From Noviherbaspirillum autotrophicum (GTDB taxonomy: Bacteria > Pseudomonadota > Gammaproteobacteria > Burkholderiales > Burkholderiaceae_D): a stretch of 64,000 bases of DNA. Shown here one piece after another: positions 1 through 9,683 of this stretch (position 1 is its first letter; each line of letters begins with the position of its first letter). The notes under the pieces are model-generated. The model saw only the letters and a program-made list of their open reading frames with translations, did not search any database and was not told the origin of the DNA. A program made the position numbers and the translations under genes. Location: NCBI RefSeq assembly GCF_000818395.1, contig NZ_JWJG01000028.1:1269563-1333562 (forward strand). Direction: 5' to 3'.

Positions 1-1365
1 GACTTCTCCCGCAAAGCTGTTCAACTGGTCGACCATGATGTTGATCGTGTCCTTGAGCTGCAGCACCTCGCCCTTCACATCGACCGTGATCTTGCGCGAA
101 AGGTCGCCTCTGGCCACGGCCGTGGTGACTTCAGCGATGTTGCGCACCTGGTTGGTCAGGTTGCTGCCCATGGCGTTGACGCTGTCGGTCAAGTCCTTCC
201 ACACGCCCGCCGCGCCCGGCACCACCGCTTGGCCGCCCAGCTTGCCGTCGGTGCCGACTTCGCGCGCAACCCGCGTGACCTCGCCGGCGAAGCTGTTGAG
301 CTGGTCGACCATGATGTTGATCGTGTTCTTCAGCTGCAGGATCTCGCCCTTCACGTCGACCGTGATCTTGCGCGACAAGTCGCCCCTAGCCACCGCCGTG
401 GTGACATCGGCGATGTTGCGCACCTGTCCGGTTAGGTTGCTCGCCATCAGATTGACATTGTCGGTCAGGTCCTTCCACACGCCCGATACGCCCTTGACCT
501 GCGCCTGCCCGCCAAGCTTGCCCTCGGTGCCGACTTCGCGCGCCACCCGCGTGACTTCTCCCGCAAAGCTGTTCAACTGGTCGACCATGATGTTGATCGT
601 GTCCTTCAGCTGCAGGATTTCCCCCTTCACATCGACCGTGATCTTGCGCGACAAGTCGCCCTTGGCGACCGCCGTGGTGACTTCGGCGATGTTGCGTACC
701 TGCCCCGTGAGATTGATCGCCATCAGGTTGACGTTGTCGGTCAGGTCCTTCCATACCCCGGAGGTGCCGGTCACCTGCGCCTGTCCGCCCAGCTTGCCCT
801 CGGTGCCGACTTCGCGCGCCACGCGCGTCACCTCGCTGGAAAAACTGTTCAGCTGGTCGAGCATGGTGTTGATGGTCTTGGCGTTCTTGAGGAATTCGCC
901 TTTCAACGGCCGGCCTTCGACTTCCAGTTCCATGTCCTGGTCGAGCGCGCCGCGCGCCACCGCGCCGATCACCCGGCCGGAGTCGCGGATCGGCTGCACC
1001 AGGTTGTCGATCAGGGTGTTAATGGAGCGGACTTCCACGCCCCATGCGCCGCCTGCCTTTTCCGAGGAGATGCGCTGGCCGAGCTGGCCTTCCATGCCGA
1101 CGACCTTGGAAACCTGTTCGATGTCCTTGGCGAGCTGTTCATTGGTGGCCACGATCTCGTTGAACGCGTCGGCGATCTTGCCGTCCATGCCCTCCCAGTG
1201 CAGCGGCAGGCGCACGCTGAAGTCGCCGTCGCGCACGGCGTTCAGCGCCTTGAGCAGCGCGCCGCGGTCCAGCGCCTCGGAGTCGAGATCATGTTCAAGA
1301 ATGGCGCGGTCATGCGCGCGCCTCGCGTAGTTGCGCCGTTCATGCGTTACGGATTCCTGCGCCAC
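1..1365 (-). CDS. Tandem-HAMP signalling protein (partial, C-terminus off the left edge)
   Basis: The first 455 residues are visible; the rest lies outside the window. The GTG start at 1365 has a strong AGGAGG five bases upstream and no earlier in-frame ATG. No signal peptide or membrane segment is seen, so it looks cytoplasmic. From about residue 90 it consists of HAMP-type units; three or more are near-identical 92-residue repeats (276 bp period) carrying '[18 protein letters not shown]' and '[13 protein letters not shown]'. This architecture is known from soluble hybrid histidine kinases related to fungal group III (Nik1-like) kinases, which continue into HisKA, HATPase and receiver domains. 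A kinase core is therefore inferred, not seen. It starts 32 bases after the REC-PAS-GGDEF-EAL gene and is probably co-transcribed with it. Confidence 0.8.
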   Translation of the reverse strand, partial: MAQESVTHERRNYARRAHDRAILEHDLDSEALDRGALLKALNAVRDGDFSVRLPLHWEGMDGKIADAFNEIVATNEQLAKDIEQVSKVVGMEGQLGQRISSEKAGGAWGVEVRSINTLIDNLVQPIRDSGRVIGAVARGALDQDMELEVEGRPLKGEFLKNAKTINTMLDQLNSFSSEVTRVAREVGTEGKLGGQAQVTGTSGVWKDLTDNVNLMAINLTGQVRNIAEVTTAVAKGDLSRKITVDVKGEILQLKDTINIMVDQLNSFAGEVTRVAREVGTEGKLGGQAQVKGVSGVWKDLTDNVNLMASNLTGQVRNIADVTTAVARGDLSRKITVDVKGEILQLKNTINIMVDQLNSFAGEVTRVAREVGTDGKLGGQAVVPGAAGVWKDLTDSVNAMGSNLTNQVRNIAEVTTAVARGDLSRKITVDVKGEVLQLKDTINIMVDQLNSFAGEV

Positions 1366-1397
1366 GTCGTCCTCCTTCTGAATGAGTGATGGACTAG

Positions 1398-3656
1398 TCA
1401 GTGAAGATTGAATCGTCCGCGCTTGAGCATTTCCAGCGCTTCCTCGCTCGGCACCGGCTTGCTGAAATAATGGCCTTGCATCTCGTCGCAGCCATGCTCG
1501 ATGAGAAATGCCATCTGGTCGGCCGTCTCCACGCCTTCCGCGATCACCGTCAGGTTCAGGCTGTGGGCGAGCGTGATGATGGCCGACACGATGGCAGCGT
1601 CGTCCGGGTCGGTCGCGATGTCGCGCACAAAGGCGGCATCGACCTTGAGTTTGTCGAGCGGGAAGCGCTTCAGATAGGCGAGCGATGAATAGCCGGTGCC
1701 GAAGTCGTCGACCGAAATCGACACCCCCAGGTCGCGAATCTGGTGCAGCGCCTGGATCGTCTTGGCCGGATCGGCCATCACCGCCGACTCGGTCAGCTCC
1801 GCTTCCAGCAGGCCTGGCGGGATGCCCGTTCTTTGCAACGCCGTTTGAATGTCGCGCATCAGGCTCGCCTGGTGAAACTGGCGCGCCGATACATTGACTG
1901 CGATCGGGCAGCACGTGGCGCCAGCCTCGATCCACTGTTTGATCTGTCTTGCCGCTTCATGCAGCGCCCACTTGCCGATCGGCTCGATGCGCCCGGTCTC
2001 CTCGGCGATCGGAATGAAGGTGCCGGGCGACATCCACTCTCCGTCCGGCTGCGGCCAGCGGATCAGCGCTTCGAAGCCACGCAGTTCCCCGTCGACCGCA
2101 CTGATCTTGGGCTGGTAATACAGGACAAACTCGCCTTCCTGGATCGCGCGCTGCAGGGCGCTTCCGACGGCCAGCCGCTGGTCGGCGGCTTCATTCATCC
2201 TGGCCGCGAAAAAGGAATAGCGGCCGCGTCCTTCCTGCTTGGCGTGGTACATGGCGGTATCGGCATTGCGCAACAGTTCTTCCATGTTCTGCCCATCGTC
2301 GGGAAAGATCGCAATGCCGATGCTGGGCGACACCCGCAGCTCCCTGCCGCCGATCAGGCAGGGTTCGGCCACCGTGCGCACGATCTTGTTCGCCACCAGC
2401 GCCGCGTCCTGCACGTCATGCAGACCGGCCAGCAGCACCACGAACTCGTCGCCCGACAGGCGCGCCACGGTATCGCCTTCGCGCACGCAGCGGCCGAGGC
2501 GCTCCGCGACTTCCTGCAGCAGGCGGTCGCCGGACGCATGGCCGAGCGTGTCGTTGATGTCCTTGAAGCGGTCGAGATCAATGAACAGCACCGCGACCGG
2601 CGCATGCTGGCGGCCCAGGTTCGCCGTAGCCTGGCGCATGCGGTCTTCCAGCAGCAGGCGGTTGGGCAAGCCGGTGAGCGTATCGTGGAACGACTGGTGC
2701 AGGATGTACGCTTCCATTTCCTTGCGGTCGGTGATATCGCGCGACACCATCACCACCTGCGCCACCTTGCCGGCCGCATCGGGGATCACGCTGGCCTCCG
2801 ATTCCAGGTGGCGCTCGCCGCGCTCGGGTACGAGCACCCGGTAGTGCAGGCGTGCATTCGTGCCGTCCCTGACCAATTGACGGAAGGCGTCGCGCAGCGG
2901 CTCCCGGTCGTCGGCATGCACGATGTCGAAATAGCTGCCTTCCCGTATCGCCTTGCCGAACGCCGCATGGTAGGACGGGCTGGCATACACCCAGGCGCCG
3001 GCGGCGTCGAGCAGCGACACAAAGTCGCCCGCATGCTGCGCGATCAGCCGCTCGATTTCGCGGCCCTGGGCGCCTTCTTCCACCGGCGCTGCCCCGTTGG
3101 CGACAGGCATTAGCTTCCGGCCGCCCGGGAAATACTCTCCGGCCTGCTTGCACGCGACAATCTCGGCACGCAGCGTTTCGTTCAGGCGCATCACTTGTTC
3201 CAGCTGCTGCTGCAGCTGGCGGTTCGTGGTTTCCAGGTCGGCATCGCTGCGTTCGCGCCGCTGGTTGGTTCTGGCAAGGTCGATGAACACTTGCACTTTG
3301 GACTTCAGCACCTCGGGCGCGACCGGCATGAACAGGTAATCGACCGCGCCCAGTTCATAGCCGGTAGCACGGTCGAGATCGGTGGCGCGGTGCGAGGTCA
3401 GGAAGATGATGGGGGTATATTTCGTGCGCGGGCGCTGCCGGATCAGGCGCGCCGTCTCGAAGCCGTCGAGGCCGGTCATCTTCACGTCGAGGATGATGAC
3501 CGCGAACTCCTTCTTCAGCAGCAACATCAACGCCTCTTCGCCGGAAGCCGCCGTCTCGATCGCGGCATCGAGGTCGGTCAGGATGGTATGCAACGCAAAA
3601 CGCGATCCCGGGTCGTCGTTGACAAGCAAGACTCGGATCTCATCAGTTTGAACCAT
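1398..3656 (-). CDS. Response regulator with PAS, GGDEF and EAL domains (c-di-GMP phosphodiesterase candidate)
   Basis: A 752-residue cytoplasmic protein: receiver (about 7-130), coiled linker, PAS (about 205-315), GGDEF (about 323-485) and EAL (about 500-745). The receiver has its acidic pocket (VNDD) and phospho-acceptor Asp (ILDVKM), but the conserved Lys near its end is Met ('DYLFMPV'). The GGDEF motif is SGDEF with an RxxD inhibitory site (REGD) five residues before it. The EAL domain keeps FEALIRW, the VNVSARQF Asn, [15 protein letters not shown] and AEGVET, so hydrolysis of c-di-GMP is expected. ATG 3656 was chosen because [15 protein letters not shown] begins the receiver cleanly; the Shine-Dalgarno is weak and the frame stays open further upstream. 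The HAMP protein follows directly and may be its kinase partner. Confidence 0.88.
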   Translation of the reverse strand: MVQTDEIRVLLVNDDPGSRFALHTILTDLDAAIETAASGEEALMLLLKKEFAVIILDVKMTGLDGFETARLIRQRPRTKYTPIIFLTSHRATDLDRATGYELGAVDYLFMPVAPEVLKSKVQVFIDLARTNQRRERSDADLETTNRQLQQQLEQVMRLNETLRAEIVACKQAGEYFPGGRKLMPVANGAAPVEEGAQGREIERLIAQHAGDFVSLLDAAGAWVYASPSYHAAFGKAIREGSYFDIVHADDREPLRDAFRQLVRDGTNARLHYRVLVPERGERHLESEASVIPDAAGKVAQVVMVSRDITDRKEMEAYILHQSFHDTLTGLPNRLLLEDRMRQATANLGRQHAPVAVLFIDLDRFKDINDTLGHASGDRLLQEVAERLGRCVREGDTVARLSGDEFVVLLAGLHDVQDAALVANKIVRTVAEPCLIGGRELRVSPSIGIAIFPDDGQNMEELLRNADTAMYHAKQEGRGRYSFFAARMNEAADQRLAVGSALQRAIQEGEFVLYYQPKISAVDGELRGFEALIRWPQPDGEWMSPGTFIPIAEETGRIEPIGKWALHEAARQIKQWIEAGATCCPIAVNVSARQFHQASLMRDIQTALQRTGIPPGLLEAELTESAVMADPAKTIQALHQIRDLGVSISVDDFGTGYSSLAYLKRFPLDKLKVDAAFVRDIATDPDDAAIVSAIITLAHSLNLTVIAEGVETADQMAFLIEHGCDEMQGHYFSKPVPSEEALEMLKRGRFNLH

Positions 3657-3903
3657 GAATTGGTCTAGTCTAGAGGTGATTTGATCCACAGCCGGCCGCA
3701 GACGAATGACCAGGACGTGGAGGGTATAATACGGCATGTTCGGCACGACGCCGCCCCATGCACCGCGTCGCTCCCTGTCAAACCGATACCGCTCCCGCTT
3801 GGATGGGTAAAGGCAGGCGATGTTCCCAAAATGACACAACACACGTCCGCGGCTGCGCATTTCCGCCAGAAAAAACAAACCAGCCCCCTCCAGGTGCCCG
3901 CCT

Positions 3904-5979
3904 TTACGTACCCACCTTTCTTCCTGGCACCGACACTTCCTCGGCACCATAGGCTATGGTGCGATTGCGTGTATGTTTCGCTTGCATGAGCGCAATGTCA
4001 GCCGCGTGCAGGACTGCCTCCCAAGTGTCGCCATGCTCGGGGAAACAGGCGACGCCGAGCGAAATCGTGATTTGGCCGAGCGCCTGCCCATCCATCGTCA
4101 CCCGCAGGTGGCGCGCGCTGTCGCGCAGCTTTTCCGCCAGATCCGCCGCATTGTGCAACGACGTCGCCGGAAGGATGATCGTGAATTCTTCGCCGCCGTA
4201 GCGGCATGCCAGGTCGCCGCCGCGCATTTGCCGCTGCAGCATCTTGCCGACTTCGCGCAGCAGGGTGTCGCCCGCGGCATGGCCGAAGGTATCGTTGAAG
4301 CGCTTGAAATGATCGATGTCGATCATGACGATCGCCACCGGCGACTTGGTGCGCCGCGCATTGCGCATCTCGCGGCTGAGCGACTCTTCCATGAAGCGTC
4401 GGTTGAACAGGCCGGTCAGACCGTCGCGCATGGCCTGCGCATGCAGCGTGTCGCGCAGGCGCAGGTTAGCCAGCGTCAGCGCCGTATGTTCGGCGGCCGC
4501 CTGCACCATCGGCTGCTCCCGCGAGCGGTTGCCGATCTTGTCGTTTTCGAGATGCAGCAAGCCGAGCATCTCCCCCTGCACCATCAATGGCACGCACACG
4601 TAATTGCCGGGCGGCGGATCCTGCACGTGGTGGCAGCGCGGCTGGTCGCCGCCGGCTTCGACCCGGTACATCTTCCCGCGCCGCACCGCCCAGCAATCCT
4701 GCGGCAGGAATTCGTTCATCGCGGCCGGATCGCCCCAGCGGGTCTTGGCTTCCAGGTGATCGCCGCTCGGATGCATCAGGTAAAGCATGCCCGGCTGGTC
4801 GGGAAACAGGCGCAGCGCGAACTGGCGCACGATCGCCAGCACCTCGTCCTGCGTCATGCACGCCTGCAGCGCGTCGTTCATTTCCTTCAGTTCGCGCAGC
4901 TCGTCGCCATGGCGCTGCAATTCGGCGACCCGGCTCTGGATGGACTGCGCCATGCTGTCGATGGCCGACGCCAGCAGGCCGACTTCGTCGCGGGTGCGCG
5001 CCACGCCGCTGCGCGCGCCGAAGTCGCCGTTGCGGATGCGGTCGCTGACACGGATCAGCGACTGCATTTTCCTGACCACGAGGCGATGGCTGCCGACCCA
5101 TGCGATCCACAGCACCAGCAGCGACACCAACCCGAGATTGAGCATATTGGACCGAAACGCATTGCTCGCATCGGCATACGCCAGTGCGGCAGGAATGCCG
5201 ATGGCCAGATACACGGTTTGTTTCGTCGTCCGGTGAATCTTCGCGAAGGCGAACAGGCGCGGCACGTCATCGGCGCCCTGCAGGTCGATCACGCCTTCCT
5301 CCTCGAGGCTGCCGCGCACGGTGCGCACGATCGGCGAATCGGCGATGCGCCTGGTGCCGCGCCAGCCCTGCGGGTCGGGATAGCGCGCCAGGACCAGGCC
5401 CGTGTCGTCGAACACGACGATGATCGAGTCGTGCGACAGCTGGACCGCCGGCGGCAGGGTCTCGAACTGCGACAGGCTGAGGGACGCGAACAGCACGGCG
5501 TCGACCCGCATCGCGTCCCCGGTGATCGGAACACCGAGGAACACCTGCGGCAGCAGGCTCGCCTCGTCGATTTGGTAGGGGCCGGCGCCGATATCATGCC
5601 GGGCCATGGTGTCGCTGAAAAAAGGCTGGCTCGCCACGTTGCTCTTGGCCCTGGAAGGGCCGGTCAGGCAGATCACGTCGCCGTTGGGACTGGCTAGACC
5701 GATCTCGGCGAATCTGGGAAACGTCGGCGCAAGCTCGCTGCGCAGCAGGTCGCAACGATGCGGCCCCGTTTTACGCAGGGACGACAGCTGGGCCATCGCC
5801 TTCAGTACGCCCTTCGCCTCCTCGATGGTCTGCGTATGACTGGCCTTCATCACGCGCACCAGCCGCAGCGCGGCCTCACGGACATTGCCCTTCTGCGCGA
5901 CCGTCTGCTGATAGGAATTGAACACATACAACGCGAATGCCGGCGCCATGGCAAGCAGGATCAGCACGACGAGGCGCAT
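3904..5979 (-). CDS. Membrane diguanylate cyclase: CACHE-HAMP-GAF-GGDEF
   Basis: A 691-residue protein expected to make c-di-GMP from GTP. It has an N-terminal membrane anchor (MRLVVLILLAMAPAFALYVF), a periplasmic double-CACHE-like sensor (about 30-275), a second membrane helix (about 276-300), HAMP (about 300-355), GAF (about 385-515) and a C-terminal GGDEF domain. The active site is YGGEEF near residue 594, with the metal and substrate residues in MIDIDHFKRFNDTFGH and an RxxD inhibitory site (RGGD) five residues earlier, so it should be an active, product-inhibited cyclase. ATG 5979 is preceded by GAGG; the frame also extends to a TTG at 6075, less likely because it would bury the signal anchor. 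It lies upstream of the REC-PAS-GGDEF-EAL gene on the same strand, 247 bases away. Confidence 0.88.
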   Translation of the reverse strand: MRLVVLILLAMAPAFALYVFNSYQQTVAQKGNVREAALRLVRVMKASHTQTIEEAKGVLKAMAQLSSLRKTGPHRCDLLRSELAPTFPRFAEIGLASPNGDVICLTGPSRAKSNVASQPFFSDTMARHDIGAGPYQIDEASLLPQVFLGVPITGDAMRVDAVLFASLSLSQFETLPPAVQLSHDSIIVVFDDTGLVLARYPDPQGWRGTRRIADSPIVRTVRGSLEEEGVIDLQGADDVPRLFAFAKIHRTTKQTVYLAIGIPAALAYADASNAFRSNMLNLGLVSLLVLWIAWVGSHRLVVRKMQSLIRVSDRIRNGDFGARSGVARTRDEVGLLASAIDSMAQSIQSRVAELQRHGDELRELKEMNDALQACMTQDEVLAIVRQFALRLFPDQPGMLYLMHPSGDHLEAKTRWGDPAAMNEFLPQDCWAVRRGKMYRVEAGGDQPRCHHVQDPPPGNYVCVPLMVQGEMLGLLHLENDKIGNRSREQPMVQAAAEHTALTLANLRLRDTLHAQAMRDGLTGLFNRRFMEESLSREMRNARRTKSPVAIVMIDIDHFKRFNDTFGHAAGDTLLREVGKMLQRQMRGGDLACRYGGEEFTIILPATSLHNAADLAEKLRDSARHLRVTMDGQALGQITISLGVACFPEHGDTWEAVLHAADIALMQAKHTRNRTIAYGAEEVSVPGRKVGT

Positions 5980-6229
5980 CTTTAAATTGCCTCGAAAAAA
6001 GATTTCCACGGCGTCTAGCTCCCCTGTTGGCAAAAAATTATTGCCCGTCGGAGTTCGACCCGCTTGCAATTTCAAGCGTTCCGAAAAGATTGCTTTTTAA
6101 TGAAATTATTTCCTCGTTGTATTGCGAGGCGACGCGGCGGGAATGCGTGCAAAAGGCGGGGGATAAAAGCGGGAAAACGGATGCGGCGGCGTTGAATACG
6201 CAGCCGCACCCGCGAGACGGATCGACGAA

Positions 6230-8116
6230 TCAGGCGCCGAGGACCGATTTGATTTGCTGCAGTGAAGCCGGATCTTCGATCGTGGTCAGGTCGCCCGGAT
6301 CGCGCCCTTCGCACAATGCCTGGATCGAGCGGCGCAACAGCTTGCCGGAACGCGTCTTCGGCAACAGCGACACGAAATGCACGCGCGCCGGGCGTGCCAC
6401 CGCGCCGAGCTGCTTGTCGACCACGGCCATCACTTCCGCTTCCAGCGCCTTGCGGCCTTCCGGGGTGGATGCCGGCTCCGGGTTCTTCAGGATCGCGAAC
6501 GCGACCGCCACCTGGCCCTTGAGCTTGTCTTCCACGCCGACCACGGCGACTTCCGATACGTTCGGATGGCTGGAGATGCTTTCCTCGATTTCGCGCGTGC
6601 CGAGTCTGTGGCCTGCCACATTGATCACGTCATCGGTGCGGCCGAGGATGAAGTAATAGCCGTCGGCGTCGCGGATGCCCCAGTCGAAGGTCGAATAGGC
6701 CGGCTCCTTGAAATTGGCCCAGTAGGTCTTGACGAAGCGCTCGTCGTCGCCATATACGGTTTGCATGCAGCCTGGGGGCAGCGGGCCGTCGATCACCACC
6801 ACACCCTTTTCGTTCGGCTCGCATTCCGCGCCGGTCGATTCGTTCAGGACTTTCACCTTGTAGCCGAACATCGGCACGCCCGGGCTGCCGAGGCGCGTCG
6901 GCTTGTCTTCCACGCCCTTGGCGATCGACAGGATCGGCCAGCCGGTTTCGGTCTGCCAGTAATTGTCGATGATCGGCACGCCCAGCTCCGACGCAATCCA
7001 TTGCGACGTCGGCTCGTCCAGCGGTTCGCCCGCGAGATACAGTGCCTTCAGTGACGACAGGTCGTACTTCTTCATGAATTCCGGCGGCTGCTTCTTGAGC
7101 ACGCGCACCGCGGTCGGCGCCGAGAACATGCGCGTGACCTTGTATTTTTCGACAATGCTCCACCAGATACCGGCGTCGGGACGAATCGGCAGTCCTTCGT
7201 ACATGATGGTCGCCATGCCGGCGATCAGCGGGCCGTACACGATGTACGAGTGCCCTACAACCCAGCCGATATCGGAGGTCGAGAAATAGGTTTCACCCGG
7301 ATTGCCGCAGTAGATGTACTTCATCGACGCCGCCAGCGCGACGGCGTAGCCGCCGACATCGCGTTGCACGCCCTTGGGCTTGCCAGTCGTGCCCGACGTG
7401 TAGAGGATGTAGGACGGCTCGTTCGACTCCAGCCAAGTCACCGGCACGTTCGCCTGCATGTGCTGCTCGCGCATCGATGCATAGTCGACGTCCCGCGTCG
7501 GCACCATCGGCATGTCCACCAGCCCCCGGTTCACCATCAGCACGTGCGCCGGCTTGTGCTGCGCCAAGTTGATCGCCTCGTCCAGCAGCGGCTTGTAGGG
7601 CACGCTCTTGCCGCCGCGCGAGCCGGCGTCCGCCGACACGATCAGTGTCGGTTTCGCGTCATCGATGCGCGTGGCCAGGCTGTTCGAAGCGAAGCCGCCG
7701 AACACCACCGAGTGGATCGCGCCGATGCGCGCGCAGGCCAGCATCGCGAACGCCGCTTCCGCAATCATCGGCATGTAGATCAGCACGCGGTCGCCACGGC
7801 CTACGCCCAGCGCCTGCATGATCGCTGCCATGCGCATCACTTCGGTCTGCAGTTCCGCAAACGAATACACCTTCTCGCTGTTGGTCTCGGTCGAGATCGC
7901 GATCAGCGCGGGCTTGTCGCCCTGCTTGGCGGCCCAGCGGTCGACTGCGTTGTGGCACAGGTTGGTCTTGCCGCCAACGAACCATTTGGTGAATGGCGGC
8001 TTGGAATAATCGAGGACCTGGGAATACGGCTGTTGCCAGTCGATGGCCTTGGCCTCGTTGCCCCAGAAGGTCTGGGGATCGTTGACGGATTGCTGGTAAA
8101 AGTCTGCGTATTTCAT
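6230..8116 (-). CDS. prpE: Propionyl-CoA synthetase
   Basis: A 628-residue adenylate-forming enzyme that activates propionate to propionyl-CoA with ATP, feeding the methylcitrate cycle. Visible are the acetyl-CoA-synthetase N-terminal signature (FYQQSVNDPQTFWG), the nucleotide-binding loop YTSGTTGKPKGVQRD, the A5-like YWQTETGWP, and near the C-terminus TRSGKLLRR, whose Lys592 is the expected catalytic and acetylation-sensitive lysine. ATG 8116 has GGAG six bases upstream. It is the last gene of the prp cluster, but an intrinsic terminator separates it from prpF, so it probably has its own promoter in the 109 bases before its start. An acetate-preferring enzyme is possible, but the length, N-terminus and context favour PrpE. 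Confidence 0.93.
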   Translation of the reverse strand: MKYADFYQQSVNDPQTFWGNEAKAIDWQQPYSQVLDYSKPPFTKWFVGGKTNLCHNAVDRWAAKQGDKPALIAISTETNSEKVYSFAELQTEVMRMAAIMQALGVGRGDRVLIYMPMIAEAAFAMLACARIGAIHSVVFGGFASNSLATRIDDAKPTLIVSADAGSRGGKSVPYKPLLDEAINLAQHKPAHVLMVNRGLVDMPMVPTRDVDYASMREQHMQANVPVTWLESNEPSYILYTSGTTGKPKGVQRDVGGYAVALAASMKYIYCGNPGETYFSTSDIGWVVGHSYIVYGPLIAGMATIMYEGLPIRPDAGIWWSIVEKYKVTRMFSAPTAVRVLKKQPPEFMKKYDLSSLKALYLAGEPLDEPTSQWIASELGVPIIDNYWQTETGWPILSIAKGVEDKPTRLGSPGVPMFGYKVKVLNESTGAECEPNEKGVVVIDGPLPPGCMQTVYGDDERFVKTYWANFKEPAYSTFDWGIRDADGYYFILGRTDDVINVAGHRLGTREIEESISSHPNVSEVAVVGVEDKLKGQVAVAFAILKNPEPASTPEGRKALEAEVMAVVDKQLGAVARPARVHFVSLLPKTRSGKLLRRSIQALCEGRDPGDLTTIEDPASLQQIKSVLGA

Positions 8117-8221
8117 GGCGTCTCCGACGTATGGATTATCTGTTCTGGGTGCACCGCGATGCGCACCGCTCTTGTCTATAGTGTCAAGTTTGGATAGAGC
8201 GACTTACAAACGACTTACTGG

Positions 8222-8263
8222 GTTTAAAAAAAAAGCGCATCGAGAAATATCGGTGCGCTTTTT
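8222..8263 (-). terminator. Intrinsic terminator after prpF
   Basis: On the minus strand a 14-bp stem with one mismatch (arms 8250-8263 and 8230-8243) runs into a long U tract (complement of 8223-8234). It lies 26 bases after the prpF stop and before prpE, and should end most prpBC-acnD-prpF transcription. Confidence 0.85.
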
Positions 8264-8288
8264 CTTATTCATCATCAATTCATTGCTC

Positions 8289-9479
8289 TTAGAAAGCATC
8301 GCCAGGCACGCGTACCCAGCCTTCCATCAGCACCCGCGCGCTGCGGCTCATGATGGCCTTGGTCACGCTCCATTCGCCATTGACGCGGGTAGCTTCCGCG
8401 CCCACGCGCAAGGTGCCCGACGGATGGCCAAAGCGCACGGCATTACGTTCGCCGCCGCCTGCCGCCAGGTTGACCAGCGTGCCGGGAATCGCCGCGGCAG
8501 TACCGATGGCAACGGCAGCCGTGCCCATCATGGCGTGATGCAGCTTGCCCATCGAGAGCGCACGCACCAACAGGTCGATGTCCCCTGCCTTGACCTGCTT
8601 GCCGCTGGAGGAAACGTAGTCGGTTGGCTCAGCGACGAATGCCACCTTCGGCGTGTGCTGGCGCTTGGCGGCTTCATCGACGTTCTTGATGAGTCCCATG
8701 CGCAGCGCACCGTAGGCGCGGATCGTTTCGAACATCGCCAGCGCCTTGGCGTCGCCGTTGATATCGTCCTGCAGCTCGGTGCCCTTGTAGCCGATGGCGT
8801 CCGCATTCACGAAGATGGTCGGGATGCCGGCGTTGATCATCGTGGCTTTCAGCGTGCCGATGCCCGGCACGTCGAGATCATCGACCAGATTCCCGGTCGG
8901 GAACATCGCGCCGCCCGCGCCTTCTTCCTCGGCCGCCGGGTCCATGAATTCCAGCTGCACTTCGGCGGCGGGAAACGTGACGCCGTCGAGTTCGAAGTCG
9001 CCGGTTTCCTGCACCTGCCCGTTCGTCATCGGCACGTGGGCGATGATGGTCTTGCCGATGTTGGCTTGCCAGATGCGCACGGTCGCCGTCCCGTTTTGCG
9101 GGAGCCGGCCAGCATCGACCAGTCCGCTGCTGATGGCGAAAGAGCCAACGGCGGCGGACAGATTGCCGCAGTTTCCGCTCCAGTCGACGAACGGCTTGTC
9201 GATCGAGACCTGGCCAAACAGGTAATCGACGTCGTGATCAGCACGGCTGGACTTGGACAGGATGACCGTCTTGCTGGTGCTGGAAGTCGCGCCGCCCATG
9301 CCGTCGATCTGCTTGCCGTAAGGGTCGGGGCTGCCGATCACGCGCAAGAGCAGCTTGTCGCGCACTGCGCCCGGCACCTGTGCGGCCTCAGGCAAATCCT
9401 GCAGGCGGAAGAATACGCCTTTGCTGGTGCCGCCACGGATGTAGGTGGCGGGAATTTTGATTTGGGGTACGTGGGCCAT
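8289..9479 (-). CDS. prpF: 2-methylaconitate cis-trans isomerase
   Basis: A 396-residue PrpF-family isomerase. In the AcnD/PrpF variant of the methylcitrate cycle, AcnD releases a 2-methylaconitate isomer that PrpF converts to the form aconitase can hydrate. The family signature appears at the N-terminus (IPATYIRGGTSKGVFFRL), followed by GGATSSTSKTVIL and WSGNCGNLSAAVGSFAI, which contains the family's conserved Cys. The length is typical. It follows acnD on the same strand after a 204-base gap that holds a GC-rich repeat-like hairpin, and it ends at a strong terminator. ATG 9479 has AGGAAA about ten bases upstream. Confidence 0.95.
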   Translation of the reverse strand: MAHVPQIKIPATYIRGGTSKGVFFRLQDLPEAAQVPGAVRDKLLLRVIGSPDPYGKQIDGMGGATSSTSKTVILSKSSRADHDVDYLFGQVSIDKPFVDWSGNCGNLSAAVGSFAISSGLVDAGRLPQNGTATVRIWQANIGKTIIAHVPMTNGQVQETGDFELDGVTFPAAEVQLEFMDPAAEEEGAGGAMFPTGNLVDDLDVPGIGTLKATMINAGIPTIFVNADAIGYKGTELQDDINGDAKALAMFETIRAYGALRMGLIKNVDEAAKRQHTPKVAFVAEPTDYVSSSGKQVKAGDIDLLVRALSMGKLHHAMMGTAAVAIGTAAAIPGTLVNLAAGGGERNAVRFGHPSGTLRVGAEATRVNGEWSVTKAIMSRSARVLMEGWVRVPGDAF

Positions 9480-9683
9480 GAGAATGGTTTCCTAGTAAAG
9501 CTTGGCAGCGCATCGCTGCGCCGCTGTTCAAACGGTTCCTGCAACGGGTTCAGAAGGCGCGTCGCCCCCATCGCCTGAAATAGCGGGGGACAACCGGGAG
9601 CGGGATGGGTGCAATGCGTGTTACAACACCCATCCCCTCGCTAACCCCTCCCCTTGTGGGGGAGACGAAAAAGAGCCTTGCGT
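9480..9683. repeat. acnD-prpF gap with a GC-rich REP-like palindrome
   Basis: This 204-base gap inside the prp operon holds no gene. At about 9629-9664 it contains CCCATCCCCTCGCTAACCCC followed by CTCCCCTTGTGGGGGAG, a short perfect G/C hairpin. This resembles the small dispersed GC-rich palindromes common between genes in Burkholderiales. A repeat is inferred from composition and layout only; no second copy was found in this window. Confidence 0.35.

Noticed and set aside
1-850. CRISPR-like periodic repeats
   Set aside because: The period is 276 bp, in frame, without unique spacers; they are protein repeats.
35-1330. A 431-codon repetitive open frame on the plus strand
   Set aside because: It mirrors the HAMP repeats encoded on the other strand, where the repeat sequence is meaningful and has a strong ribosome site.
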